Part shown: positions 32,806-41,856 of the stretch, in pieces
Layout: each line of letters begins with the position of its first letter
Numbering within the stretch: the first letter of the stretch is position 1
Assembly: GCF_012927745.1 (NCBI RefSeq)
Contig: NZ_JABBKX010000001.1
Coordinates: forward strand, 930,001-994,000
DNA from: Neoroseomonas marina
GTDB taxonomy: Bacteria; Pseudomonadota; Alphaproteobacteria; Acetobacterales; Acetobacteraceae
Direction: 5' to 3'
Length of the DNA: 64,000 nucleotides
The notes under the pieces: generated by a model
The model's database searches: none
What the model was told of the DNA's origin: nothing
What the model saw: only the letters and a program-made list of their open reading frames with translations
Position numbers and translations under genes: made by a program

Positions 32806-33390
32806 TCAGCCGAGCGCGATGCGGGCCGTGAGCCCGGAGAGGAACACCGACAATCCGAGGTCGATGGCGACGAAAGCGGCCGCGCGCACGCCGCTGATCT
32901 CGAGTGCCGCGCGGGCGGCGAACCACTGCATCCAGATGGCGTAGCCAAGCCCGACCAGGCCCAGCGTGTCGGACACGGCGCTCGGCGCGTCCAGCATCGC
33001 CGGCAGGGTCAGCACGGCAAGCACGAGATACTGGACGAAGTTCACCCAGTTCCACGCCGCGATCATGCGCGGCCACAGGGCACGGCGGCCCAGCGCCTCG
33101 GTCATCGGCAGGGAGGCCAGGGCGAATCCCGCCCAGGAACAGACATAGGCGATGAGATCGGCGGCGAGGCCGCGCGCCGGATCGATCGTCGCCACCCCCG
33201 GCGCCGGAAAGCCCATGCGGAGCAGCAGGAAGATCGGCAGGCTGAACAGCGCGGCGAGAAACGAGGCGCGCGCATCGTCGAGCGTCGGCGCGAAGGCGCC
33301 GATGCCGGCCGCGCGGCCGCGTGCCAGGAGCAGCGCCCCGGCAATGCCCCGCGTGACGGGGCCGGCCGGCGGGGGCCCGGCGGCGGTCAG
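32806..33390 (-). CDS. Conserved membrane protein downstream of dapE
   Basis: About 194 residues with four to five hydrophobic helices (SFLAALFSLPIFLLLRMG, DLIAYVCSWAGFALASLPM, WNWVNFVQYLVLAVLTLPAML, TLGLVGLGYAIWMQWFAARAAL, AFVAIDLGLSVFLSGL). No family name recognised. The start is problematic: no ATG, GTG or TTG gives a sensible N terminus. The only start tied to the upstream gene is a CTG overlapping the dapE stop (CTGA, 33387-33390), yielding TAAGPPPAGPVTRG. That choice is a guess; an internal start near the first helix is possible. It is probably translated by coupling to dapE. Confidence 0.6.
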   Translation of the reverse strand: MTAAGPPPAGPVTRGIAGALLLARGRAAGIGAFAPTLDDARASFLAALFSLPIFLLLRMGFPAPGVATIDPARGLAADLIAYVCSWAGFALASLPMTEALGRRALWPRMIAAWNWVNFVQYLVLAVLTLPAMLDAPSAVSDTLGLVGLGYAIWMQWFAARAALEISGVRAAAFVAIDLGLSVFLSGLTARIALG

Positions 33391-34526
33391 CCGAGCAGCT
33401 CCGCCAGGACCTCGCGATACGTGCCAGCAAGACGGCGCAGCTCGTCGACGGGGGCACTCTCGTTCACCTGGTGCAGCGTCGCGCCGACGGCGCCGAACTC
33501 GGCGACCGGGCAGTAGCGCGCGATGAAGCGCGCATCCGAGGTCCCGCCGCCGGTGTCGAGCGCAGGGACGACGCCCGTGCTGCGTTCGATGGCGCGCGAC
33601 AGGGCGTCGACGAAGGGGCCGGGGCGGGTGAGGAAGCTCTCGCCCGAGCATTCGGCGACGAGGTCGTAGCTGCAGCCCGCGGCGCGCAGCGCGGCGTGCA
33701 GGCGTTCGGTGAGCGCCGCGCTGGTGTGGTGGTTGTTGAAGCGGATGTTCAGCATCGCCTTGGCGACGGCCGGGATGACGTTCGTCGCGGTGTTGCCGAC
33801 GTCGAAGCCGGTGACCTGCAGCGTGGTCGGCGGGAAGAAGTCAGACCCGTTGTCCAGCGGCGCGGCGAGCAGCGGGCCGAGGGCCGCGACCAGCCGGTGG
33901 ATCGGATTGTCCGCCTTGGCCGGATAGGCGCTGTGGCCTTGGACGCCGGTGACGGTGATGTGGGCGTTGAGGCTGCCGCGCCGACCGATCTTGATCGTGT
34001 CGCCGAGCGTGCTGCGGCTGGTCGGCTCCCCCACCAGGGCCATGTCGGGGATGTGGCCGTTGGCGGCCATCCATTCGAGGACCCGCGCGGTGCCGTCGAC
34101 GGAACGCGCCTCCTCGTCCCCCGTGATGAGCAGCGAGATCGAGCCTCGATGGCCCGGATGGACCGCGAGATAATCGGCCAGCCCCGCGACGAAGGCCGCG
34201 ATGCCGCCCTTCATGTCGCAGGCGCCGCGGCCATACAGCACGCCGTCCCGCACCACGCCGGCGAAGGGATCATCGGTCCAGGCGGCGAGGTTGCCCGGGG
34301 GGACCACGTCGGTGTGGCCGCAATAGCAGACATGCGGCCCCTCCCCGCCCCGCCGGGCAAAGAGGTTGTCGACCCGATAGTCCTCCGGCCCGAAGACCAG
34401 GCGCGTGCAGTCGAAGCCGAGCGGTTCGAGCAGCCGCTGCACCACGTCCAGCGCACCTTCGTCGGCGGGCGTGACGGAAGGGCAGCGGATCAGCGCCTGG
34501 GCGATCGGGACCGGATCGGTGCTCAC
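33387..34526 (-). CDS. dapE: Succinyl-diaminopimelate desuccinylase
   Basis: 379 residues from the GTG at 34526. A dinuclear zinc hydrolase that frees LL-diaminopimelate from its N-succinyl form, late in lysine and peptidoglycan precursor synthesis. The M20 metal ligands are visible in VCYCGHTDVVPPG (near 68), YGRGACDMKGGIAA and LLITGDEEARSVDG (catalytic Glu near 133); the dimerisation domain follows with LNIRFNNHHTSAAL. It starts eight bases after dapD ends, so dapD-dapE form an operon. No good ribosome-binding site is seen, which suggests coupling to dapD translation. Confidence 0.95.
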   Translation of the reverse strand: MSTDPVPIAQALIRCPSVTPADEGALDVVQRLLEPLGFDCTRLVFGPEDYRVDNLFARRGGEGPHVCYCGHTDVVPPGNLAAWTDDPFAGVVRDGVLYGRGACDMKGGIAAFVAGLADYLAVHPGHRGSISLLITGDEEARSVDGTARVLEWMAANGHIPDMALVGEPTSRSTLGDTIKIGRRGSLNAHITVTGVQGHSAYPAKADNPIHRLVAALGPLLAAPLDNGSDFFPPTTLQVTGFDVGNTATNVIPAVAKAMLNIRFNNHHTSAALTERLHAALRAAGCSYDLVAECSGESFLTRPGPFVDALSRAIERSTGVVPALDTGGGTSDARFIARYCPVAEFGAVGATLHQVNESAPVDELRRLAGTYREVLAELLG

Positions 34527-34534
34527 GGCGCGGA

Positions 34535-35371
<837 letters not shown>

Positions 35372-35492
35372 GGGCGTCCTCGGGCGTTCCTTGGGATGGT
35401 CGCGTTCCTTGCGGCCCCCTGCTCCGGCTGTCAACGCGGCTTCGTGACCTCCGCTAACCGGCGATTCACTGCTGCGGCGCTTCCATCGCGGC

Positions 35493-36851
35493 ATGGACAC
35501 GGCGATCCGCCCAGGGGACCGGACGGTGACGGTACCGCCCAGCGCGGCGGCGGCCGGTGCGTTGCATGGTGCGCTGCTCGAATCCCGTCAGCGGTGGCAG
35601 GACCTCGCCTCCCTTGCCGCCGACCTGGTCTTCGAGACGGACAACGAGGGCCGCTTCACCTTCCTCTGGCCCGATACGGTTCTCGGCCATCGCGCGGCGA
35701 CCTTGCTGGGGCGGCGGGCGGACAGCCTCCTCCTCGGTGTCGCGCCGAACCCCTTCGCGCTGCGCCAGGCGGTCCGGCATCACCGCGCCTGGGTGGCCGA
35801 TGCGGCGCGGCAGCCGCGCTGCCTGTCGCTCTCGCTCGCACCGCTGGGCGATGCGCGGGGCGGCTTCGCGGGGCTGCGCGGCGCCGCCCATGACGTGACC
35901 GAGCAGGAGACCGCCGCCGCCACCGCCGCGGCCGGCCTGCGCCGCGCCGCGCTGCTGGACGCCCTGGTCGAGACGATCCGCCACGCCGGCACCGCCGCCG
36001 AGGCCGTCACACGCGGCCTGGCCGGGCTGCGCGACGCCCTGGGCTGCGGCGGCACCGCGCTGATCGTCCCGGGCGAGCCTGCGCCGGAGATCGCCGCCTC
36101 GGTCGGCGAGGTCCCGCCCGGGCTGCTCGCCGAGGCCGATCGCGCCTTCGGACGGGAGGCGGACTGGACGGGCCTGCTCGGCGCCGGGCTCCCGGCCGCG
36201 CTGTTCCATCATCAGGGCCGGCACCCGGCGCGCTCCATCCTGGCGGCCTGGCGCTTCGGCCAGGGGCGCACCTGGGACGCCGAGGACCTCGCGGTGCTGC
36301 GTTCGATGGCGGCGACGCTGGGCGCCGTGCTGGGCTTCCAGCGGCTGCAGGAGGAACTCGAGCGCCAGGCGACGACCGATCCGCTGACAGGCCTCGCCAA
36401 CCGCCGCGCTTTCATGACCGCGCTCCAGGCGCGTCTGGCGCAGGATCCGGGGCACGCCGGGGCGCTCGCCTTCCTCGACCTCGACAACCTAAAGCCACTG
36501 AACGACGCCCATGGCCACGAGGCCGGGGACGCCGCGCTGCGCGCGACCGCGCGGCTGCTGCGGGAAGCGGCGCGGACGGGAGACATCGTCGCGCGGCTCG
36601 GCGGGGACGAGTTCGTGATCTGGCTGGAAGGCGCCGACCGCGCCGAGGCGACCGCGCGCGCCGCGGCGCTGCTTGGGGCCGCCAGGGCGTTCGACAGTCT
36701 CTGGGCGCCGCGCTTCAGCATCGGCATCGCGGCCTGGGAGCCAGGGGCCGGCGAAGGCCTCTCGCGCCTGCTGGCCCGCGCCGATGCCGCGCTCTACGCC
36801 GCCAAACGGGAAGGCCGCGGCGGCTGGCGCCTGGCGGAACCCGCGGCATGA
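35493..36851 (+). CDS. Diguanylate cyclase with PAS-like and GAF-like sensor region
   Basis: 452 residues. Makes cyclic di-GMP from GTP. The N-terminal region has a PAS-like segment (about 30-130; [20 protein letters not shown], then [14 protein letters not shown]), and about 150-285 looks GAF-like ([20 protein letters not shown]...[18 protein letters not shown]). The GGDEF domain (about 290-452) has [33 protein letters not shown] and an intact GGDEF near 370; five residues before it RTGD matches the RxxD inhibitory I-site, so product feedback is expected. No membrane helix, so it is cytosolic. It overlaps the DUF2336 gene by four bases. Confidence 0.93.
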   Translation: MDTAIRPGDRTVTVPPSAAAAGALHGALLESRQRWQDLASLAADLVFETDNEGRFTFLWPDTVLGHRAATLLGRRADSLLLGVAPNPFALRQAVRHHRAWVADAARQPRCLSLSLAPLGDARGGFAGLRGAAHDVTEQETAAATAAAGLRRAALLDALVETIRHAGTAAEAVTRGLAGLRDALGCGGTALIVPGEPAPEIAASVGEVPPGLLAEADRAFGREADWTGLLGAGLPAALFHHQGRHPARSILAAWRFGQGRTWDAEDLAVLRSMAATLGAVLGFQRLQEELERQATTDPLTGLANRRAFMTALQARLAQDPGHAGALAFLDLDNLKPLNDAHGHEAGDAALRATARLLREAARTGDIVARLGGDEFVIWLEGADRAEATARAAALLGAARAFDSLWAPRFSIGIAAWEPGAGEGLSRLLARADAALYAAKREGRGGWRLAEPAA

Positions 36852-38056
36852 CCAGCCAGAGCGAGGTCACCCGCATCCTGGGCGAGGGCGCGGCGGAGGC
36901 CCGGCGGAGCCTCGCCGCCGACGCCGCTGCACCGCCCGAGGCGCTGTACTACCTGATGGGCGACGCCGATGCCGGCGTGCGCGCCGCGGTCGCCGCCAAT
37001 CCCGCCACGCCGGCGCAGAGCTTCGCCGTGCTCGCGGCCGACGCCGAAGTCACGGTCCGCGGTGCGCTCGCGACCCGGCTCGCAGCCATCGCGCCGGGCC
37101 TGCCCCCGCCGCAGACCGACCGGCTCGCCCACATGGCCTGGACGGCGCTCGGGCGCCTCGCAGCCGATGCGGTCGAGGAGATCGCCGCGACCATCGCCGA
37201 GGCGGTGAAGGATCTCCCGGCCGCGCCGCGCGACCTGGTGCTCGCCCTCGCCCACGACCCGCGCGCGGCGGTGGCCGGCCCGGTGCTGCGCCTGTCGCCC
37301 CTGCTGACCGAGGAGGATCTGCTCGGCCTCGTCGCCGCACCGCCCGTCGCAGCCACGCTGACCGCCATCGCCCGCCGGCCGGCGATCAGCGAGGCGGTCG
37401 CCGAGGCACTGGTGCACACGGGGGACGAGATCGCGATCGGCGCGCTGCTCGGCAACGGCACCGCGGCGATCCGGGAGAGCACGATCGACGCGCTGGTGGT
37501 CCAGGCGGCCGAGCGCACCGCCTGGCAGGAACCGCTGGTCCGCCGCCCCGCCCTGCCGCCGCGCGCCGCCATGGCGCTGGCCGGCTTCGTCGCGGAGGAA
37601 CTGCTCGCGCCGCTCGCCGCCCGCACCGACCTGCCGCCCGAGGTGCAGGCGCATCTGCGCGCCTGTGTCGCCCGGCGCCTGGCTGGCGAGGCGCGGCCCG
37701 GCGAGAACGCGGCCGACGCCGCTGCGCGGGCCGGGACGCTGCAGCGCGCCGGTGCGCTCGACGACCGGATCCTGCAGCGCGCGGCGGAACGCGGGGAGAG
37801 CGCCTTCATCGCGGCCGCGCTCGCCGAACGCGCGCGGCTGCCGCGCCAGGCCATCGACCGGGCCGTGGCGACGCGCTGCGCGAAATCCATCGCCGGGATG
37901 TGCCGCCAGGGGCGCATCGACGCCGCGGCGGCCGAGGCGGTGACCGGGCTGCTCGCCCCCGGCATGCCGGGCGTCACCGCCGTCGCCCCGGCCCTGGTGG
38001 GGGACGGGGAATTGAAGTGGCGGATCGACGCCCTCGCCCGCGCCGCGGCGCGGTGA
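36848..38056 (+). CDS. DUF2336 domain protein coupled to the diguanylate cyclase
   Basis: 402 residues, start ATG overlapping the GGDEF gene stop (ATGA). The whole chain is alpha-helical and Ala/Arg-rich, with HEAT-like units (DADAGVRAAVAANPATPAQS, DAEVTVRGALATRLA, AHDPRAAVAGPVLRLSPLL), matching the DUF2336 family of alphaproteobacterial proteins. No enzyme motif, signal peptide or membrane helix. Function unknown; the four-base overlap with a diguanylate cyclase suggests a protein partner or effector in cyclic di-GMP signalling. It converges with argB, whose stop is seven bases away. Confidence 0.82.
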   Translation: MTSQSEVTRILGEGAAEARRSLAADAAAPPEALYYLMGDADAGVRAAVAANPATPAQSFAVLAADAEVTVRGALATRLAAIAPGLPPPQTDRLAHMAWTALGRLAADAVEEIAATIAEAVKDLPAAPRDLVLALAHDPRAAVAGPVLRLSPLLTEEDLLGLVAAPPVAATLTAIARRPAISEAVAEALVHTGDEIAIGALLGNGTAAIRESTIDALVVQAAERTAWQEPLVRRPALPPRAAMALAGFVAEELLAPLAARTDLPPEVQAHLRACVARRLAGEARPGENAADAAARAGTLQRAGALDDRILQRAAERGESAFIAAALAERARLPRQAIDRAVATRCAKSIAGMCRQGRIDAAAAEAVTGLLAPGMPGVTAVAPALVGDGELKWRIDALARAAAR

Positions 38057-38062
38057 GGTCGT

Positions 38063-38953
38063 TCAGGCGCGGATCAGCGTGCCCGCGCCGCCATCGGTGA
38101 AGAGCTCCCGCAGCACCGCATGCGGCACGCGGCCGTCGAGGATGACCGCACCCTTCACGCCGCGCTCGATGGCGTAGATGCAGGTCTCGACCTTCGGGAT
38201 CATGCCGCCGGAGATCCAGCCCGCCTCGATGCCCGCCTTCACCTCGGCGACCGTCATCTCGGGGATCAGGCGCTTCTCGGGGTCGAGCACGCCGGGCACG
38301 TCGGTCAGCATCAGCAGCCGTTCGGCCGCGAGCGCGCCGGCGATGGCGCCGGCCGAGGTGTCGGCGTTGATGTTGTAGGTCTGCCCGTCCGCGCCCACGC
38401 CGACCGGCGCGACCACCGGGACGATGTCAGCCCCGATCAGCAGCTGCAGCACCTTGGGATCGACGTGTTCCGGCTCGCCCACGAAGCCGAGGTCGAGCAC
38501 CTTCTCGATGTTGCTGTCGGGATCGCGGTAGGTGCGCTGCAGCTTCCGCGCGCGGATCAGCCCGCCATCCTTGCCCGAGATGCCGACCGCCATGACGCCG
38601 GCCCGCGTGATCGCCTCGGCCACCTGCTTGTTGACCGGGCCGGCGAGGACCATCTCGACCACGTCGAGCATCTCGGCGTCCGTCACGCGCAGGCCCTGCA
38701 CGAAGGTCGACTTCACGTTCAGGCGCTTGAGCATGGCGTTGATCTGCGGCCCGCCGCCATGGACCACGACCGGGTTCACGCCCACCTGCTCGAGCAGCGC
38801 GATGTCGCGGCCGAAGCGGAGCGCGGTCTCCTCCTCGCCCATCGCGTGGCCGCCGTACTTCACCACCACCGTCGCGTCGTCGTAGCGCTTCAGGAAGGGC
38901 AGCGCGCCGGCGAGGATCTGCATGGCGTCGGGCATGTCGGACGTTTCGGTCAT
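38063..38953 (-). CDS. argB: Acetylglutamate kinase
   Basis: 296 residues from the ATG at 38953. Phosphorylates N-acetyl-L-glutamate in arginine synthesis. Motifs of the amino-acid kinase fold: [13 protein letters not shown] near the N terminus, [26 protein letters not shown], the [28 protein letters not shown] region (in part), and [17 protein letters not shown]. The N-terminal helix seen in hexameric, arginine-inhibited enzymes ([14 protein letters not shown]) is present, so feedback inhibition is likely. In many alphaproteobacteria argB directly follows engB; here two plus-strand genes lie between. Confidence 0.96.
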   Translation of the reverse strand: MTETSDMPDAMQILAGALPFLKRYDDATVVVKYGGHAMGEEETALRFGRDIALLEQVGVNPVVVHGGGPQINAMLKRLNVKSTFVQGLRVTDAEMLDVVEMVLAGPVNKQVAEAITRAGVMAVGISGKDGGLIRARKLQRTYRDPDSNIEKVLDLGFVGEPEHVDPKVLQLLIGADIVPVVAPVGVGADGQTYNINADTSAGAIAGALAAERLLMLTDVPGVLDPEKRLIPEMTVAEVKAGIEAGWISGGMIPKVETCIYAIERGVKGAVILDGRVPHAVLRELFTDGGAGTLIRA

Positions 38954-39057
38954 ACGCAGCTCGTGGTTCTGGCGGGGCCGGGGATGGCCGTGGGCCGAAC
39001 CCCTTAGAGCAGATCGGGCCGGCTGAAAATCGCCCGGCCCCATGACGGTTCCGCGCC

Positions 39058-39086
39058 TTGCCGCCCGGTGACCCGGCCCGCATAGT
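39058..39086 (+). promoter_or_regulatory. Putative promoter of the LLM oxidoreductase gene
   Basis: TTGCCG (39058-39063), 17 bases, CATAGT (39081-39086), giving a leader of about 85 bases. The same divergent space holds TTAGAGCAGATCGGG (39003-39018), similar in reverse to the CTGATCGGGATCTGCTCTAG segment at 54091-54111. Confidence 0.33.
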
Positions 39087-39179
39087 CCCGGCCAAGCGCC
39101 AGAATAACCGCCACGGCCGCCACGCACCCGGAGGTCCTATGGCCCCTACCGCCGCCGCATCGCCACGAGGCATCCATCC

Positions 39180-40484
39180 GTGACCCAGCGCCGGATGCAC
39201 CTGGTCGCCTACCTCAAGACCGGCCCCACCGCGAACCACCCCGGCGCCTGGCGCCACCCCGAAGCGCCGCTCGACGACATCCTGCGGCCGGAACGCTACG
39301 AGCATATCGCGCGCGTCCTGGAAGAAGCGTGCTTCGATGCCTGCTTCTATGCCGACACCTTCGGGCTGCCGGACATCCATGGCGGCAATTTCGATGCCTA
39401 TCTGCGGCTCGGCGGGCAGACCTCGTATCTCGATCCGCTGGTGGTGCTGCCGGTCATGGCGCGGGTGACGAAGCATCTCGGCCTCGGCGCGACGCTCTCG
39501 ACGACCTTCCTGCATCCCTACTGGATCGCGCGGACCCTCGCCTCGCTCGACCTGCTGACGGCCGGGCGGATGGCGTGGAACATCGTCACCTCGGCGACCA
39601 ACCTCGAGGCGAAGAACTTCGGGATGGACGGCATCCCCGGCAAGAACGAACGCTACGATCGCGCCGATGAGGTGCTGGCGGCCTGCAACGCGCTGTGGGA
39701 ATCCTGGGACGAGGACGCCTTCGTGCTGGACAAGCAGGGCGGCGTCTTCATCGACCCGTCCAAGGTCCGCTACACGAATTTCGAAGGCAAATGGGTGAAG
39801 ACGCGCGGGCCGCTCGCCATGCCGCGTTCCCCGCAGGTCCGCCCGGTGTTCATGCAGGCGGGATCGTCCGATCGCGGCCGCGACTTCGCCGCGCGCTGGG
39901 CCGAACTGATCTTCTGCACGCCCCACAGCAAGGCCGATACCCTGGCCTTCACCACCGATGTGAAGGCGCGCATGGCGAAGCACGGCCGCGCGCCCGAGGA
40001 TTGCAGGATCCTGCCGAGCTTCATGACCGTGATCGGCGAGACCGAGAGCATCGCGCAGGAGAGGTACGAATACCTGCAATCGCTCATCGATCCCGAGGCG
40101 CAGCAGATGCTGAACTCCTCCCTGATGGGTGCGGACCTGTCCAAACACCAGGACGTGACGAGCTTCGCCGCCGCGATGGGCAACCAGGGCATCAGCGGAT
40201 CGATCGACCGCGTGATGCAGGTGATGCAACAGGAACGCCTGACCTTCACCGAGGCGACGCAGAAGCCGCGCGGGCTGCTGGTCGGCACGCCGCAGACGGT
40301 GGCGGACACGCTGGAGGACTACTTCACCTCCGGCGCCTGCGACGGCTTCATCATCACGCCGACCGTGCATCCCCGGATGTTCGAGGAATTCTGCCGGCTG
40401 GTGGTGCCGGAACTGCAGCGGCGAGGGCTGTTCCGGAGGGAGTATGCGGGGGCGACGCTGCGGGAGAATTTGCAGCGGCCGTGA
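39180..40484 (+). CDS. LLM class flavin-dependent monooxygenase (NtaA/SnaA/DszA family)
   Basis: 434 residues from a GTG. The N terminus MTQRRMHLVAYLKTGPTANHP and GAWRHPEAPLDD, then CFYADTFGLPDIHGGNFDAY, GLGATLSTTFLHPYWIARTLASLD, LTAGRMAWNIVTSATNLEAKNFG and GLLVGTPQTVADTLEDYF, place it in the nitrilotriacetate/dibenzothiophene-type two-component monooxygenase group, using FMNH2 from a separate reductase. No reductase gene is in the window, so the partner is elsewhere; the substrate is not predictable. It interrupts the common engB-argB order. A composite palindrome starts two bases after its stop. Confidence 0.9.
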   Translation: MTQRRMHLVAYLKTGPTANHPGAWRHPEAPLDDILRPERYEHIARVLEEACFDACFYADTFGLPDIHGGNFDAYLRLGGQTSYLDPLVVLPVMARVTKHLGLGATLSTTFLHPYWIARTLASLDLLTAGRMAWNIVTSATNLEAKNFGMDGIPGKNERYDRADEVLAACNALWESWDEDAFVLDKQGGVFIDPSKVRYTNFEGKWVKTRGPLAMPRSPQVRPVFMQAGSSDRGRDFAARWAELIFCTPHSKADTLAFTTDVKARMAKHGRAPEDCRILPSFMTVIGETESIAQERYEYLQSLIDPEAQQMLNSSLMGADLSKHQDVTSFAAAMGNQGISGSIDRVMQVMQQERLTFTEATQKPRGLLVGTPQTVADTLEDYFTSGACDGFIITPTVHPRMFEEFCRLVVPELQRRGLFRREYAGATLRENLQRP

Positions 40485-40486
40485 AT

Positions 40487-40544
40487 GGAGAGGGGCCCTG
40501 CCCCTCTCCAAACCTCACCCCGCCAAAGGCCTTAAGGCCCTTGG
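40487..40544 (+). repeat. Composite palindromic element after the LLM gene
   Basis: Hairpin A GGAGAGGGGC-CCT-GCCCCTCTCC (40487-40509, perfect 10-base stem), spacer AAACCTCACCCCG, then hairpin B CCAAAGGCC-TTAA-GGCCCTTGG (40523-40544, one mismatch) and the tail AACCC. The spacer is nearly identical to that of the copy at 3195-3205 (AAACCTCCCCG). It starts two bases after the TGA of the LLM gene. Confidence 0.82.
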
Positions 40545-40608
40545 AACCCTTGAATTGAGTGCGGCGAAGACGGGATGATCTGGCGCTTTGCCGATCAGGA
40601 GCTCGCGG

Positions 40609-41085
40609 ATGCTTCGATTGTTCCTTGCCGTTTGCTGCGTCGCATCGGTGATGACGCAACCGGCGGGCGCGCAGGCCCTCCTCAATCGCGACTCGTGGCG
40701 CCCTTCATTCGAGAATGATCCGCAAGGTGGCGTGCTTTGCGTGTGGAGCATCTACATCTCGATCCAGCGGATCGGCGCCGTCTGCTTCCCGGAAGAGACC
40801 GCATTCCAGACGGCACTCGACGAGACGGTGCGCCGCATGGATGACTTCATCATCGCCAACATGCCAACCACCCGCGAGGTTCTGGACGCAGCGAGGCGCG
40901 AGGGCCTGCGCATGTCCGGCACTGATGAAATAGTGCCGCAGCGCTGCAGAGGCAGCGATCGGCGCGCCAGGGACATGTTGAATATGTACCGTCATTCGCG
41001 CATGTCCGGGGCTGACTCGATGCGCGCGGAGGTAGACCGGCTGCTGGCCACGCCACGGCGGCCCAGCATGAACCCCTGCCTGTAG
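40609..41085 (+). CDS. Secreted orphan protein with lower GC than its neighbours
   Basis: 158 residues from the ATG at 40609, with AGGAG seven bases upstream. A signal peptide (MLRLFLAVCCVASVMTQPAGAQA) leads a mature part of about 135 residues with four cysteines (VLCVWSIYI, AVCFPEETAF, PQRCRGSDRR, NPCL at the end). The first 200 bases are about 60 percent GC by hand count, visibly below the surrounding genes, and codon third positions are mixed, which suggests recent acquisition. No family recognised. It stands convergent with engB, 13 bases from its end. Confidence 0.68.
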   Translation: MLRLFLAVCCVASVMTQPAGAQALLNRDSWRPSFENDPQGGVLCVWSIYISIQRIGAVCFPEETAFQTALDETVRRMDDFIIANMPTTREVLDAARREGLRMSGTDEIVPQRCRGSDRRARDMLNMYRHSRMSGADSMRAEVDRLLATPRRPSMNPCL

Positions 41086-41097
41086 CGCCTCGGCGGA

Positions 41098-41754
41098 TCA
41101 CGCCGCCAGCGACGCAATCTCCGCCCGCAATTCCGGAATGCCCTGCCCGCTCTCGCTGCTCGTCACCAGCACCAGCGGATGTGCCGCAGTATGGCTGCGC
41201 GCCAGTGCCTCCGCTTCCTTGATGCGCGCCGCGAGCTTCACCGGCCCCACATCATCCGCCTTGGTCAGCACGATCTGGAAGGCGACGGCGGCGACGTTCA
41301 TCAGTTCCATCGCCGCGCGGTCGGATGACTTCGTCTCGATCCGCGCATCGAGCAGCAGCATGACGCGCATCAGGTTCGGCCGGCCGCGCAGGTAGTCGAA
41401 CATCACGCCCTGCCAGTCGCGCTGCATGTCCTTCGACGCCTTGGCATAGCCGTAGCCCGGCAGGTCCACGATCACCAGGCGCTCGGCCAGGTTGAAGAAG
41501 TTGAGCTGCCGCGTGCGCCCCGGCATCTGCGACACGCGCGCCAGCGCCTTCTGTCCCGTCAGCGCATTGACCAGCGACGACTTGCCGACATTGGACCGCC
41601 CGCAGAAGGCGACCTCGGGCAGCCCCGGTTCCGGCAACTGGTCCGACTTCTGCGCCGCGTAGAAGAAGGTGCAGGGCCTGGCGAACAGCAGCCGCCCCGC
41701 CTCGATGAGCGCCTCGCGCTCCGCCTCGTCTCTCGCTTCAGAAAGCCCGGTCAT
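41098..41754 (-). CDS. engB: Ribosome biogenesis GTP-binding protein YihA/YsxC (EngB)
   Basis: 218 residues. A small TRAFAC-class GTPase needed for 50S subunit assembly. G1 CGRSNVGKSSLVNAL (near 57), the G2 threonine in GRTRQLNFF, G3 VDLPGYGYAKAS (near 102), G4 VLTKADD and G5 TSSESGQGIPEL are all present. It follows yidC on the minus strand after about 100 bases that hold a hairpin, as in many alphaproteobacteria where rpmH-rnpA-yidD-yidC-engB is a unit. Confidence 0.96.
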   Translation of the reverse strand: MTGLSEARDEAEREALIEAGRLLFARPCTFFYAAQKSDQLPEPGLPEVAFCGRSNVGKSSLVNALTGQKALARVSQMPGRTRQLNFFNLAERLVIVDLPGYGYAKASKDMQRDWQGVMFDYLRGRPNLMRVMLLLDARIETKSSDRAAMELMNVAAVAFQIVLTKADDVGPVKLAARIKEAEALARSHTAAHPLVLVTSSESGQGIPELRAEIASLAA

Positions 41755-41828
41755 CGCTCGTCTTTCGCTTGATGGGCCGAACCGTCGCGTTTGCGCCCCT
41801 TGGTGACAGACAGGAAAAGGCGGGGGCG

Positions 41829-41848
41829 CGGGGGAGTTCCCTCCCCCG
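41829..41848 (-). terminator. Hairpin after yidC, possible terminator
   Basis: CGGGGGAG (41829-41836) and CTCCCCCG (41841-41848) form a perfect 8-base stem with a TTCC loop. On the minus strand it starts eight bases after the yidC stop, and a CGCCTTTTCC stretch follows about 11 bases further. It could attenuate read-through into engB. Confidence 0.42.
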
Positions 41849-41856
41849 TCCGTGTC

